From: Bifidobacterium sp.
GTDB lineage: Bacteria; Actinomycetota; Actinomycetes; Actinomycetales; Bifidobacteriaceae
Direction of reading: 5' to 3'
Assembly (NCBI RefSeq): GCF_022647885.1
Contig: NZ_JALCLM010000001.1
Coordinates: forward strand, 1,364,001-1,428,000
Length of the DNA stretch: 64,000 nucleotides
Positions 1 through 7,460 of this stretch are shown here, one piece after another (position 1 is the first letter of the stretch; every line of letters starts with the position of its first letter). A model generated the notes under the pieces. That model was not told the origin of the DNA. It worked only from the letters and a program-made list of their open reading frames with translations, and did no database searches. Position numbers and translations under genes: made by a program.

Positions 1-50
1 CCAAGACGAGAAGTAGTGTCTCGTCTCTCGCACTCCCTAGAATGGAAGAT

Positions 51-716
51 ATGCAGATTCAAATAGCTCCGAGTATTCTGTCCGCGGATTTCGTCAATCT
101 AGAAAGAGATTTGCAAGCCATCTCAAATGCGGACATGGTTCACGTCGATGTCATGGACCACCATTTTGTTCCAAATCTCACACTTGGTGAACCTATAGTC
201 AAGCGAATTTGTGAGGTTACAGATCTTCCTGTTGACGTGCATCTGATGATTGAAGACCCAGATCGTTGGGCACCAGAATTTGCGAAATTGGGAGCTTCAT
301 CAGTGACCTTTCACATGGGTGCTACTCACGCTCCTGTTCGGCTGGCTCGTCAGCTGAGAGATATGGGAGTTAAAGCCTGTTTCGCTGTTCGTCCGGCGGA
401 ATCTGTTGAAGCCATTTTCGATATTCTTGACGAATTCGACATGATACTCATCATGACGGTAGAGCCTGGTTTTGGCGGCCAAAAGTTCCTTGCAAATCAG
501 ATGAATAAGACTCGGCGACTGCGCGATGAAATAACCCGCAGGGGTTTACAAACTCACATACAAGTTGACGGGGGAGTGAACTCCTCAACAGCTCAAGTTG
601 TTGCTCAGGCCGGTGCTGACGTGTTGGTAGCAGGCTCCGCAGTGTACGGTGCTGAAAATCCAGCTGAAGCAATAGATTACATTAGGACGCAGGCACAGGA
701 GTATTTCCGTGCATGA
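51..716 (+). CDS. rpe: Ribulose-phosphate 3-epimerase
   Basis: Interconverts ribulose 5-phosphate and xylulose 5-phosphate in the cytosol, feeding the transketolase reactions encoded at 58.7 kb. It is a TIM-barrel protein of normal family length (about 221 residues). The N-terminal [10 protein letters not shown], the metal/active-site segment [18 protein letters not shown], the phosphate-binding [10 protein letters not shown] and VDGGVN are all visible. The ATG at 51 matches the family N-terminus; an in-frame ATG at 42 would add three residues, and neither has a well-spaced ribosome binding site. It heads a plus-strand run with hisE and hisG close behind. Its end is followed 19 bases later by the hisE start chosen here. 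Confidence 0.95.
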   Translation: MQIQIAPSILSADFVNLERDLQAISNADMVHVDVMDHHFVPNLTLGEPIVKRICEVTDLPVDVHLMIEDPDRWAPEFAKLGASSVTFHMGATHAPVRLARQLRDMGVKACFAVRPAESVEAIFDILDEFDMILIMTVEPGFGGQKFLANQMNKTRRLRDEITRRGLQTHIQVDGGVNSSTAQVVAQAGADVLVAGSAVYGAENPAEAIDYIRTQAQEYFRA

Positions 717-735
717 GACGGAACAAGGGAATAGT

Positions 736-999
736 ATGAAGACATTCGACTCACTGTTTGCAGAGCTCTCAGAAAAGGCTAACAGCAAGACAGCAGGCTC
801 ACTAACTGTTGATGAGCTCAGCAAAGGCACACATTTTATTGGAAAGAAAATAGTTGAAGAGGCCGGAGAAACCTGGATTGCTGCTGAGTATGAAGGTGCT
901 GACCGTACAGCAGAAGAAATGAGCCAGTTATTATATCATCTCCAGGTCATGATGATTGACCGAGGTATTAGTCTCGAGGATGTATACCGATATCTGTGA
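736..999 (+). CDS. hisE: Phosphoribosyl-ATP pyrophosphatase
   Basis: Second step of histidine biosynthesis: hydrolyses phosphoribosyl-ATP to phosphoribosyl-AMP and pyrophosphate. The 87-residue all-helical MazG-like protein shows the metal-binding segment [13 protein letters not shown] and the later [10 protein letters not shown] helix, as in stand-alone actinobacterial HisE. I chose the ATG at 736 because AAGGGA lies five bases upstream; an in-frame ATG at 709 would overlap the end of rpe. hisG follows after 29 bases. The rest of the his pathway is not in this window. Confidence 0.93.
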   Translation: MKTFDSLFAELSEKANSKTAGSLTVDELSKGTHFIGKKIVEEAGETWIAAEYEGADRTAEEMSQLLYHLQVMMIDRGISLEDVYRYL

Positions 1000-1028
1000 T
1001 TGATACATCCATCTACTGAGGAGAAGAG

Positions 1029-1880
1029 ATGTTAAGAATCGCTGTGCCTAATAAAGGCATGCTTTCTGAACCAGCATGGAATATGCTTTCCGAGGCTGGA
1101 TACCGTCTACGGAGCAACCCAAGACAACTGGTCGTCGAAGATACTGACAACGATATTGAGCTGTTTTATCTGCGTCCAATTGATATAGCAGTGTATGTCG
1201 GAAGAGGAACAGTTGATGTCGGTGTAACCGGAAGAGATTTGTTGCTCAATTCAGGGACCAAAGCGGTTGAGCATTTGCAGCTAGGTTTTGGAGCTTCAAC
1301 CTTCCGTTTTGCTGCTCCTAATGATTCTGATATCAAAGAATTGAAAGATATCGACGGTAAACGCGTGGCGAGTTCCTTTGACAAACTCGTTGATGATTAT
1401 CTTAAATCTCATGGCATCTCTGCTGACATCATTCATTTGGATGGTGCAGTTGAATCGTCAGTTCACTTGGGTGTAGCTGACCTCATTGCTGATGTTGTGT
1501 CAACTGGGACTACTTTGAGAAATGCTGGTTTGCGTATCTTTGGTGATCCGATTTTGCATTCAGAGGCAATTTTGATCAGATCCCCACGTATGTCAACTGA
1601 GGATGACAGACTCACTGTTCTTAGTCGCCGACTTCAAGGAGTTCTGACAGCTCAGCGTTATGTATTGATGGATTACGACATTCCAGTGGACAAGGTCGCC
1701 ATTGCTGTAGGTGTTACTCCAGGTTTTGAATCTCCAACAGTGTCATCCTTACACGATAAGCAGTGGGCCGCTGTGCGCGCTATGGTGCCTAAGCAAGAGG
1801 TGAATAACCTCATGGACCGACTCTATGACATTGGTGCAAGGGCAATCATTGTTACTGCACTCCAGGCATCGAGAATGTGA
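1029..1880 (+). CDS. hisG: ATP phosphoribosyltransferase (long form)
   Basis: First and committed step of histidine synthesis: condenses ATP and PRPP. At 283 residues it is the long form, with two periplasmic-binding-like catalytic lobes ([13 protein letters not shown] at the N-terminus; GVTGRDLL near residue 70; a PRPP-binding [14 protein letters not shown] near residue 155) and a C-terminal ACT-like regulatory domain (about residues 205-283). That domain usually binds histidine for feedback inhibition and replaces the need for HisZ. A GAGGAGAAGAG Shine-Dalgarno precedes the ATG. It pairs with hisE upstream. Confidence 0.96.
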   Translation: MLRIAVPNKGMLSEPAWNMLSEAGYRLRSNPRQLVVEDTDNDIELFYLRPIDIAVYVGRGTVDVGVTGRDLLLNSGTKAVEHLQLGFGASTFRFAAPNDSDIKELKDIDGKRVASSFDKLVDDYLKSHGISADIIHLDGAVESSVHLGVADLIADVVSTGTTLRNAGLRIFGDPILHSEAILIRSPRMSTEDDRLTVLSRRLQGVLTAQRYVLMDYDIPVDKVAIAVGVTPGFESPTVSSLHDKQWAAVRAMVPKQEVNNLMDRLYDIGARAIIVTALQASRM

Positions 1881-1884
1881 GAAT

Positions 1885-2499
1885 ATGCATACGCCGGAAA
1901 CAAGCACAGACAACGAGTACAGTCCTGAACCGAAGAATGTGTTGTGGACTATTCCCAATGCGATTAGTGTGTTGCGAATTCTCACCATTCCAGTAATTGC
2001 GGTATTGGTGTCACAACGTCATCTCATGATTTCTTTGGTACTGATAGTGCTCTCTGCTGCATCCGATGGCGTTGACGGTTTTATTGCCAGAAGATTCAAC
2101 CAAGTGAGTCGAGTGGGTCAGATACTTGATCCTATCGCTGACAGACTGTTGATTTTGTGCACGATTGTAGCGCTAGGTTTTGCGCATATTCTGCCGTGGT
2201 GGTTGCTTACTGTGGTTGGCTTGCGTGATTTGGTTATGGGCATCCTCATACTCATTTTGGCGCAGCATGGTTATGGGCCACTTCCAGTGCATTATGCAGG
2301 CAAGACTGGAACGGCGATGTTAATGCTCGCAATTCCTGCGCTTATACTTGCCGATTTCCAAGAAACGCATTTCTTCGGCATCTTGCATCTCATTGCTATG
2401 GCAGCAGTAATTTGGGGCGTGGTTCTGTATTGGTTTGCTGGGGTGTTATATATCATTCAAGGTGTCAGACTAATCAAGGATGATTCTTTGCATGAATGA
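1885..2499 (+). CDS. pgsA: CDP-alcohol phosphatidyltransferase (PgsA-type)
   Basis: Integral membrane enzyme that most likely makes phosphatidylglycerophosphate from CDP-diacylglycerol and glycerol 3-phosphate. The full CDP-alcohol phosphotransferase signature is present: D61, D64-G65, A68-R69, G78, D82 and D86. Several membrane helices follow. Start at ATG 1885, four bases after the hisG stop; a longer frame would overlap hisG by over 50 bases. It stands immediately before the DUF881/DUF1290 genes, the same order as pgsA2-Rv1823-Rv1824-Rv1825 of Mycobacterium (recalled synteny). The exact acceptor alcohol is inferred. Confidence 0.88.
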   Translation: MHTPETSTDNEYSPEPKNVLWTIPNAISVLRILTIPVIAVLVSQRHLMISLVLIVLSAASDGVDGFIARRFNQVSRVGQILDPIADRLLILCTIVALGFAHILPWWLLTVVGLRDLVMGILILILAQHGYGPLPVHYAGKTGTAMLMLAIPALILADFQETHFFGILHLIAMAAVIWGVVLYWFAGVLYIIQGVRLIKDDSLHE

Positions 2500-3475
2500 G
2501 GAATTTCCATTACCGCTATCCTTCGAGGTATCTCCTGACAGGGTACCGGTTCACAGGCGCGCGGTGTTTTCGAATTCTGTCTATTCTATTGTCCAAAATA
2601 CCGTTGGTAATGAGTCGAAGGACCCTCTTACAGGTAATATTCGTAGGCGCAAACTCGCTGATGAATCGTTGCGTTTGATTGATGATCTGACCAACAGACC
2701 TATGGATCCTATGTTTGAAGATGCTTTGTTGACTCCAAATGGTCATCGTTCACGATTCTCTGTATGGTCAGGTCGAATAATCGTGTTTCTGATTTCCCTC
2801 GCTGTTGGCTTTGCTGGCTGTTTGATTATTAAGGATCTTCATCAGGACACTAGGCAGAAGGTTCGTGAAGAATTAATTGCTCAAATTCAATCAGCGTCTT
2901 CCCGTTCGGATGTGCTGTCAAACAGTGTTGATGATCTGCGCGCACAAATAGACAAGCTTTCAACAGAAGTAGGTGGCAGTGGTCAAAGTGCTGTTGTCAG
3001 CAGAGAGAATATTCTCAACGGCAGCACATCGGTTGAAGGACCTGGGATTACGGTGACCCTAACTGATCCGCTTGCTGCTGCGGACGATGGTGACGATTCG
3101 AGCGTTACAGGGCAGTCGGATACTTCTCATATACGAATTGTTTCGGACACAGATTTGCAGACCTTCGTTTCTAAGCTTTGGGCTGCTGGTGCAGAGGCAA
3201 TAGCCATTAACGGAAACCGGGTTGGCGTGCAAACGTCAGTACGGACCGCGGGATCAACAATTTTGGTGGGTGTAGAGTCGGTTCAAAGCCCGTATACGAT
3301 TGAGGCTATAGGCAATCGCGATGTGCTTAAGAAAGCTATGAGCTCGGATACTGAGGGGGATTTGTTCTCGACGCTGAAACAGGCCGGAATTTATCCTCAG
3401 GTATCTAGCAAGGATTCTATTACCATGGATGCAGCAGGTTCTCCAGATCTGTCCTACGCCAAAAGAGAGGAATAG
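2492..3475 (+). CDS. DUF881 membrane protein (first copy)
   Basis: A 327-residue protein with one membrane helix (around VFLISLAVGFAGCLII, near residue 95), a coiled-coil stretch after it (SSRSDVLSNSVDDLRAQIDK region) and a C-terminal extracytoplasmic DUF881 domain beginning GPGITVTLTD. The start at ATG 2492 overlaps the end of pgsA by eight bases; AAGGA at 2476-2480 is a slightly distant Shine-Dalgarno, and an ATG at 2480 is the alternative. DUF881 proteins are widespread in Gram-positives next to cell-division or sporulation genes, and their molecular role is unknown. The gene is followed after two bases by the DUF1290 gene and then by a second DUF881 gene. Confidence 0.88.
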   Translation: MNEEFPLPLSFEVSPDRVPVHRRAVFSNSVYSIVQNTVGNESKDPLTGNIRRRKLADESLRLIDDLTNRPMDPMFEDALLTPNGHRSRFSVWSGRIIVFLISLAVGFAGCLIIKDLHQDTRQKVREELIAQIQSASSRSDVLSNSVDDLRAQIDKLSTEVGGSGQSAVVSRENILNGSTSVEGPGITVTLTDPLAAADDGDDSSVTGQSDTSHIRIVSDTDLQTFVSKLWAAGAEAIAINGNRVGVQTSVRTAGSTILVGVESVQSPYTIEAIGNRDVLKKAMSSDTEGDLFSTLKQAGIYPQVSSKDSITMDAAGSPDLSYAKREE

Positions 3476-3477
3476 GT

Positions 3478-3810
3478 ATGGCAGCAGTTCTTGGTCTGAT
3501 AGTAGGTGTCGTGGGAGGAATATTTCTCCAACCGGATATCCCTATTGTGCTACAGCCATATCTTCCCATCATGGTGGTTGCAGCGCTGGATGCGTTGCTA
3601 GGCGCAGCGCGTTCCTTTTTTGAGAGAAGTTTTTCTGACAAAGTATTCGTTATATCGTTCTTGTCGAATGTGATTACGGCAACCTTGTTGGTGCTCTTGG
3701 GCAATCAGCTTGGTGTCGGTTCGCAACTACAAACTGCAGTTATTGTGGTGTTGGGAATCAGAATCTTCTCGAACGTGTCTTCGATACGTAGATTTATCTT
3801 TAGAGGATAG
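3478..3810 (+). CDS. sbp: DUF1290 small basic membrane protein (Sbp)
   Basis: A 110-residue protein with three or four hydrophobic segments (AAVLGLIVGVVGGIFL at the start, then VLQPYLPIMVVAALDAL, SFLSNVITATLLVLLG and TAVIVVLGIRIF) and a basic C-terminus ending RRFIFRG. This is the DUF1290/Sbp family, whose genes nearly always sit between DUF881 genes in actinobacteria and Firmicutes, suggesting a joint membrane complex. It starts two bases after the upstream DUF881 gene and ends seven bases before the next start, so the three are almost certainly co-translated. Function unknown. Confidence 0.9.
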   Translation: MAAVLGLIVGVVGGIFLQPDIPIVLQPYLPIMVVAALDALLGAARSFFERSFSDKVFVISFLSNVITATLLVLLGNQLGVGSQLQTAVIVVLGIRIFSNVSSIRRFIFRG

Positions 3811-3817
3811 TGGTCTT

Positions 3818-4708
3818 ATGACAGAGCACAGCGCACCTCATGAAGAAGAGAGTCCTCACGGCAATGCTGAGCAGCATCAGAACTCTCAGAGATTTGACGA
3901 TGCAGAATACCGTGGTGAGGCAAGGTCACGTCGCGATAGGCGTCGTAGACATCACAGCAGCGACAATACCGACACTGGTTCGTTTCCGATGGTGCGTAAA
4001 CGTCCTTCACGTTCGGCCAGTGTGAATGCCAAACGAGCGAGAATTGTTACCAGTGTTTTAGTGGGTTTGTTATGCGCTTTGCTGGGTTTTGGGTATGTAG
4101 TTCAAGTTCGCAATACATCATCTTCATATGAGTCCTTAAGTGAGGATGAGCTTGTGCGCGTGCTCGATGAGACCAGCACACAAGTGGATAAGCTTGAACA
4201 ACGGCGTAATGAACTTAATCGACAGCTCACGTCAATTCAATCAGCTGCTGACAAACAGAAGGAAGCGGAAAAGATAGCGCAACAGAATGCCCAAACCAGT
4301 GGGATTCTTTCCGGCAGGCTTCCAGCTGAGGGGAAGGGCGTTACTATTAGCGTGTCCCAGCGTGATAAGCATGTCGATGCGGCGACGATGTTTACTCTTA
4401 TCGAGGAGCTGCGCAATGCTGGTGCGGAGGTTATATCCTTCAATTCAGCACGTGTAGTGACCTCCACATATATCAAAGATACAAAAAATGGTTTGATTGT
4501 TGATGGGAATCAGTTCTCTAGTCCATATACGATTAAAGCAATCGGTAACCCTTCAGATTTGCAAAATGCTATTCAAATAGCTGGGGGAGTGGGCTCAAGG
4601 TTGAAGGTCACTTTTAACGCAAGTGTGAATGTTGTACAGACAGATAGTGTCAAAATTGACGAGGTTCGACAGCCTCAGCAATATCAATATGCAAGAACGG
4701 TAGAATAA
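3818..4708 (+). CDS. DUF881 membrane protein (second copy)
   Basis: A 296-residue paralogue of the protein at 2492. It has a long hydrophilic, Arg/His-rich cytoplasmic N-terminus (about 75 residues, including RSRRDRRRRHH), one membrane helix (SVLVGLLCALLGFGYVV), a coiled coil (LDETSTQVDKLEQRRNELNR) and the DUF881 domain starting GKGVTISVSQRD. I chose ATG 3818 (MTEHSAPH), just after the DUF1290 stop, over a longer frame reaching back into that gene. The two DUF881 proteins share domain order but little N-terminal sequence, so they are probably not interchangeable. The FHA gene begins five bases downstream. Confidence 0.87.
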   Translation: MTEHSAPHEEESPHGNAEQHQNSQRFDDAEYRGEARSRRDRRRRHHSSDNTDTGSFPMVRKRPSRSASVNAKRARIVTSVLVGLLCALLGFGYVVQVRNTSSSYESLSEDELVRVLDETSTQVDKLEQRRNELNRQLTSIQSAADKQKEAEKIAQQNAQTSGILSGRLPAEGKGVTISVSQRDKHVDAATMFTLIEELRNAGAEVISFNSARVVTSTYIKDTKNGLIVDGNQFSSPYTIKAIGNPSDLQNAIQIAGGVGSRLKVTFNASVNVVQTDSVKIDEVRQPQQYQYARTVE

Positions 4709-4713
4709 CAATT

Positions 4714-5157
4714 ATGACTGATCCGATTCCAACAGCTGGCGAAACAACCATCATTGGTATGCCAGCATTGCATATACCCGTAGTGACTACTGCAGACCGT
4801 CCTTTGTCACAGGATGACCTTGAAACTATAGCTAAGCTTTCCGAAGGTACAGCTTTATTGATTTCTACCCGTGGCGCTGTTTCAGGTTCACGCTATCTCC
4901 TCGACGAGGATGAGGTAACGGTAGGCAGAGATCCCAATGCTGACATTTTGCTTGATGACTCAACTGTTTCAAGGGCTCATGCTCTGTTCAGAAGAGTACA
5001 AAATAATTTCCATGTAATTGATGCTGGAAGTTTGAATGGAACTTATGTTAACCGTGAGCGTGTAGATGATGCTCTTCTACACAATGGCGATGAAATTATG
5101 GTCGGAAAATTCCGACTAGTTTTCTTCACGAAATCCGCTGTTGTATCTTCCAACTGA
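4714..5157 (+). CDS. garA: FHA-domain protein, GarA/OdhI-like
   Basis: A 147-residue cytosolic protein with a forkhead-associated phosphothreonine-binding domain at about residues 48-140. Key residues visible are G71-R72, S86-R87-x-H89 and N108-G109 (SLNGTYVN). Near the N-terminus, residues 10-12 are E-T-T, matching the ETT motif that is phosphorylated by Ser/Thr kinases in mycobacterial GarA and corynebacterial OdhI. In those proteins the modified tail binds the protein's own FHA domain and switches off inhibition of 2-oxoglutarate metabolism. The MerR gene downstream matches the garA-Rv1828 neighbourhood. Whether the target enzymes exist here is not shown. Confidence 0.85.
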   Translation: MTDPIPTAGETTIIGMPALHIPVVTTADRPLSQDDLETIAKLSEGTALLISTRGAVSGSRYLLDEDEVTVGRDPNADILLDDSTVSRAHALFRRVQNNFHVIDAGSLNGTYVNRERVDDALLHNGDEIMVGKFRLVFFTKSAVVSSN

Positions 5158-5254
5158 TTCACAAGGCCGCGCTAGACTGAAACTACTTTGAAGAATTGCA
5201 TGTACAAGAGTTGTTGAAGCATGCAATGGGGTTCGGTATTGGAGAGGCTAATCG

Positions 5255-5923
5255 ATGACAGCAGCACAGCACACGCAGCAAGATAACGATAACTCATATT
5301 TACAGCTATATGTTCCCTTGGAGGAACGTAGTGATCTTGGTGCCGAACATGCTGTCCAGGGTGAGTTGTTTGGCCTCGCAGAAGAATCTGACGGTGTTGT
5401 GCGTGGATACAGGGGGACTGTTGCATCCCAGGTTGCTGGTATTACTTACCGACAATTGGATTATTGGGCACGTAAGCAGATTGTGGAACCCTCAATTAAT
5501 CCCTCTCATGGTTCAGGTTCACGCAGACTGTATTCATTCAAAGATATCGTTATTCTCGCAGTTTCGAAGAAGCTTCTCGATGCCGGCGTTAATCTTCAAA
5601 ATGTCACTACAGCTATTGGGTATTTGCTCAACAAGGATTCGGAGCAGCTCGAAAGCGTAACCATCATGTGTGATGGTTCAGACGTCCGTGAGTGCACTGA
5701 TGTTGAGCAGATTTCTGCAATGATGAGTACCGGCAAAGCAGTTTTTGCTGTTTCTGTCGGATCTTTGTGGCATCAGATGGAACGATCGCTTCAGGACGAA
5801 GATTGTGTTGAAATACGCCGTGGGACAAACAGCAAACCAGCTGGTCGGCCGATTGATGAACTGACTGCATTACGTATGCGGCGTCATCTAGAAGAGCAAC
5901 GCTCCGAGCGCGAAAGAGCGTAA
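5255..5923 (+). CDS. MerR-family regulator, FtsR/Rv1828-like
   Basis: A 222-residue DNA-binding protein. After a variable N-terminus, a MerR winged helix-turn-helix spans about residues 54-125 (QVAGITYRQLDYWARKQI, then SGSRRLYSFKDIVILAV with the wing). The C-terminal half is probably for dimerisation; no metal-binding cysteine pattern is apparent. GGAGAGG lies upstream of the ATG. Orthologues beside garA in actinobacteria include mycobacterial Rv1828 and corynebacterial FtsR, an activator of ftsZ; I infer a similar regulator of division or growth here. A 97-base gap from the FHA gene may contain its own promoter. The gene is followed by the hairpin repeats at 5969-6120. Confidence 0.85.
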   Translation: MTAAQHTQQDNDNSYLQLYVPLEERSDLGAEHAVQGELFGLAEESDGVVRGYRGTVASQVAGITYRQLDYWARKQIVEPSINPSHGSGSRRLYSFKDIVILAVSKKLLDAGVNLQNVTTAIGYLLNKDSEQLESVTIMCDGSDVRECTDVEQISAMMSTGKAVFAVSVGSLWHQMERSLQDEDCVEIRRGTNSKPAGRPIDELTALRMRRHLEEQRSERERA

Positions 5924-5968
5924 CCAAGGAACAAGTTACTCATTTCGCAAATTATGTGTGTGTATCGC

Positions 5969-6013
5969 GTGTGGTTATGTCAGCAAGGTATTTGTCTTGC
6001 GATATAACCACAC
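5969..6013. repeat. Inverted repeat, tandem copy 1
   Basis: Arms 5969-5987 and 5996-6013 pair almost perfectly (one bulge and one G-T pair) around an 8-base loop. The sequence starting about 10 bases before the left arm and ending about 9 bases after the right arm is repeated almost exactly at 6034-6099, differing mainly in the loop. It may act as a terminator for the MerR gene, but it has no T tract and is duplicated, so a small palindromic repeat element is also possible. Confidence 0.8.
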
Positions 6014-6043
6014 GGCGTTATGTGGAATGGTGCTGTGTATCGC

Positions 6044-6089
6044 GTGTGGTTATGTCAGCAAGTTGGTGTTCCTTGCGATATAACCACAC
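6044..6089. repeat. Inverted repeat, tandem copy 2
   Basis: Arms 6044-6062 and 6072-6089 are identical to those of copy 1 while the loop differs (TTGGTGTTC against GTATTTGT). Conserved arms and flanks with a changed loop point to selection on, or spread of, the stem. Confidence 0.8.
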
Positions 6090-6091
6090 GG

Positions 6092-6120
6092 CGTTATGTC
6101 AGATGGAATCTGACATAACG
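6092..6120. repeat. Perfect 12-bp inverted repeat next to the tandem copies
   Basis: Arms CGTTATGTCAGA (6092-6103) and its exact complement (6109-6120) flank a 5-base loop. The arm shares GTTATGTCAG with the left arms of the two preceding hairpins, so all three look like one repeat family. It lies between the MerR gene (+) and the HAD phosphatase gene (-), a natural place for convergent terminators. Confidence 0.75.
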
Positions 6121-6160
6121 TACATTATCGGCTTACTTCAAATCTTCTCTATAAACAAAC

Positions 6161-6192
6161 GGCACAGCGAATATTATGTATTTCACTGTGCC
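6161..6192 (-). terminator. Putative terminator of the HAD phosphatase gene
   Basis: GGCACAG (6161-6167) pairs with CTGTGCC (6186-6192) across an 18-base loop, 20 bases beyond the stop codon of the minus-strand gene. The minus-strand sequence after the stem is T-rich (GTTTGTTTATAG). Confidence 0.6.
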
Positions 6193-6212
6193 GCTCGTGT
6201 TAAACGATCTTT

Positions 6213-6932
6213 TTAGTGTGTGACAAAGTATTTTTTCACAGTCGATTCTAGTTGATCAACGTGAGAGATAATCTCGTATGCACCGTGCTGTTTGAGTTCG
6301 CCTTGTTCTGCGTAGCCCCAGGCGCACCCAAGTGCATCGAGTCCAACAGCAATTGCTCCGTCGACATCCGTCCAACGATCGCCGACCATCACAGCAACAT
6401 CTCCGTTGGCATGGTTGAATTCAAGATGCTCGAAGGCATACCGTATTACTTGATCTTTGTTGATGCGGCTGTTGTCTCTGCTGGCTCCATAAATGCCGTC
6501 AACCATGTGATCTATGCCAAAGTGTTTGCACACTGGTAAGGCTTGATATTCTGGTTTACATGTTGCGACGGCTAGCTCGTATCCTGCTTTGCGCAGGAGT
6601 TCAAGCTGCTGAGGAATTCCTTGGTACAGAGAATTAACCAAGCATCCAGGTACAAGATGCTTATTATCTAAGGGGTCCGCAAAGAAGTCGATTTCTGAAT
6701 AGTACCGGCGGTAGAGTGTAACAGCTTTCTGCAGTGTTTCACCTTGGAGTCCATTACGATGAAGTGACTCACTGATTGCTGGTCCTATAAAGCGGTTGAG
6801 CTCTTGTTCGTCTGGAATGGGTTGGTGTAAATCGCTAAGTGTCTGTTTAACTGATGCGATGATGCCAGGGGCGGATTCAGTTAATGTACCGTCTAAGTCG
6901 AGCAATACCACTTGTCGTGCTGAATCTGTCAT
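6213..6932 (-). CDS. HAD-family hydrolase, phosphoglycolate phosphatase-like
   Basis: A 239-residue haloacid-dehalogenase-type phosphatase. Motif I is LLDLDGTLTES (nucleophile Asp12, acid Asp14), followed by a helical cap typical of subclass I. Motif II lies in VATCKPE, and motif IV in GDRWTDVDGA. The Gph/phosphoglycolate-phosphatase branch is the nearest match, but substrates in this family cannot be read from sequence; pyrophosphatase or sugar-phosphate phosphatase activity is equally possible. It lies 60 bases downstream of rbpA on the same strand and may be co-transcribed with it. Confidence 0.85.
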   Translation of the reverse strand: MTDSARQVVLLDLDGTLTESAPGIIASVKQTLSDLHQPIPDEQELNRFIGPAISESLHRNGLQGETLQKAVTLYRRYYSEIDFFADPLDNKHLVPGCLVNSLYQGIPQQLELLRKAGYELAVATCKPEYQALPVCKHFGIDHMVDGIYGASRDNSRINKDQVIRYAFEHLEFNHANGDVAVMVGDRWTDVDGAIAVGLDALGCAWGYAEQGELKQHGAYEIISHVDQLESTVKKYFVTH

Positions 6933-6992
6933 TGTTCTAATCCCCCTGCATCCAGTCTCTTGTGATGTGACAAATGGCGTTATGCCGTAGTC

Positions 6993-7340
6993 TTATTCGT
7001 AATCAGGAATCCAACCATCGTGATGCATTTTGAGACGCTTTTCTAGCAGCGTGGTGAGCTCTTCTTCGCTGCGGCGCTCAAGTAGCATATCCCAGTGTGT
7101 TCTTGTTGGCTTAGAAATCTCATCAGCTTCAGCGTCGTGCTCACCTTCGCGCTTGGCGATGGTGCCACAACGGCATTCCCACTCGTCAGGTATTTCGGCT
7201 CCTTCAGCGAATGGAAGAATCGTTCTATGTCCTTTAGGACATATGTACGCAACGTCCATACGCGCTGCAAAATCGACGTTATCGTCGGATTCCAATGATT
7301 TTGCACCGATACTCATACCACGCAAACTGCGCTCGGCCAT
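6993..7340 (-). CDS. rbpA: RNA polymerase-binding protein RbpA
   Basis: A 115-residue actinobacteria-specific transcription factor that binds the principal sigma factor and RNA polymerase and stabilises the open promoter complex. Seen here are a basic N-terminal tail (MAERSLRGMSIGAKS), a core zinc-ribbon-like domain (YICPKGHRTILPFAEGAEIP then WECRCG) and a C-terminal sigma-interaction domain (THWDMLLERRSEEELTTLLEKRL). A GAGGAGG Shine-Dalgarno precedes the ATG. It is on the same strand as the HelY-like helicase gene, whose stop is 120 bases upstream. Confidence 0.95.
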   Translation of the reverse strand: MAERSLRGMSIGAKSLESDDNVDFAARMDVAYICPKGHRTILPFAEGAEIPDEWECRCGTIAKREGEHDAEADEISKPTRTHWDMLLERRSEEELTTLLEKRLKMHHDGWIPDYE

Positions 7341-7460
7341 ACTGCCTCCTCAAATTGTACTTATCCAAACTACAAAACAGCTGGGACGTCAAGTTTATTC
7401 CTTGGCATCAAGAACCTTTATATTTCTGCTAATAACACGAATACATACGCCACATGAAGA

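Noticed and set aside
5969-6120. Possible CRISPR array
   Set aside because: Only two copies, each internally palindromic with no unique spacers of regular length and no cas genes nearby.
5956-6216. Plus-strand open frame of 86 codons over the hairpin repeats
   Set aside because: It reads through the inverted repeats, has repeated peptide segments caused only by the DNA duplication, and lacks a ribosome binding site.
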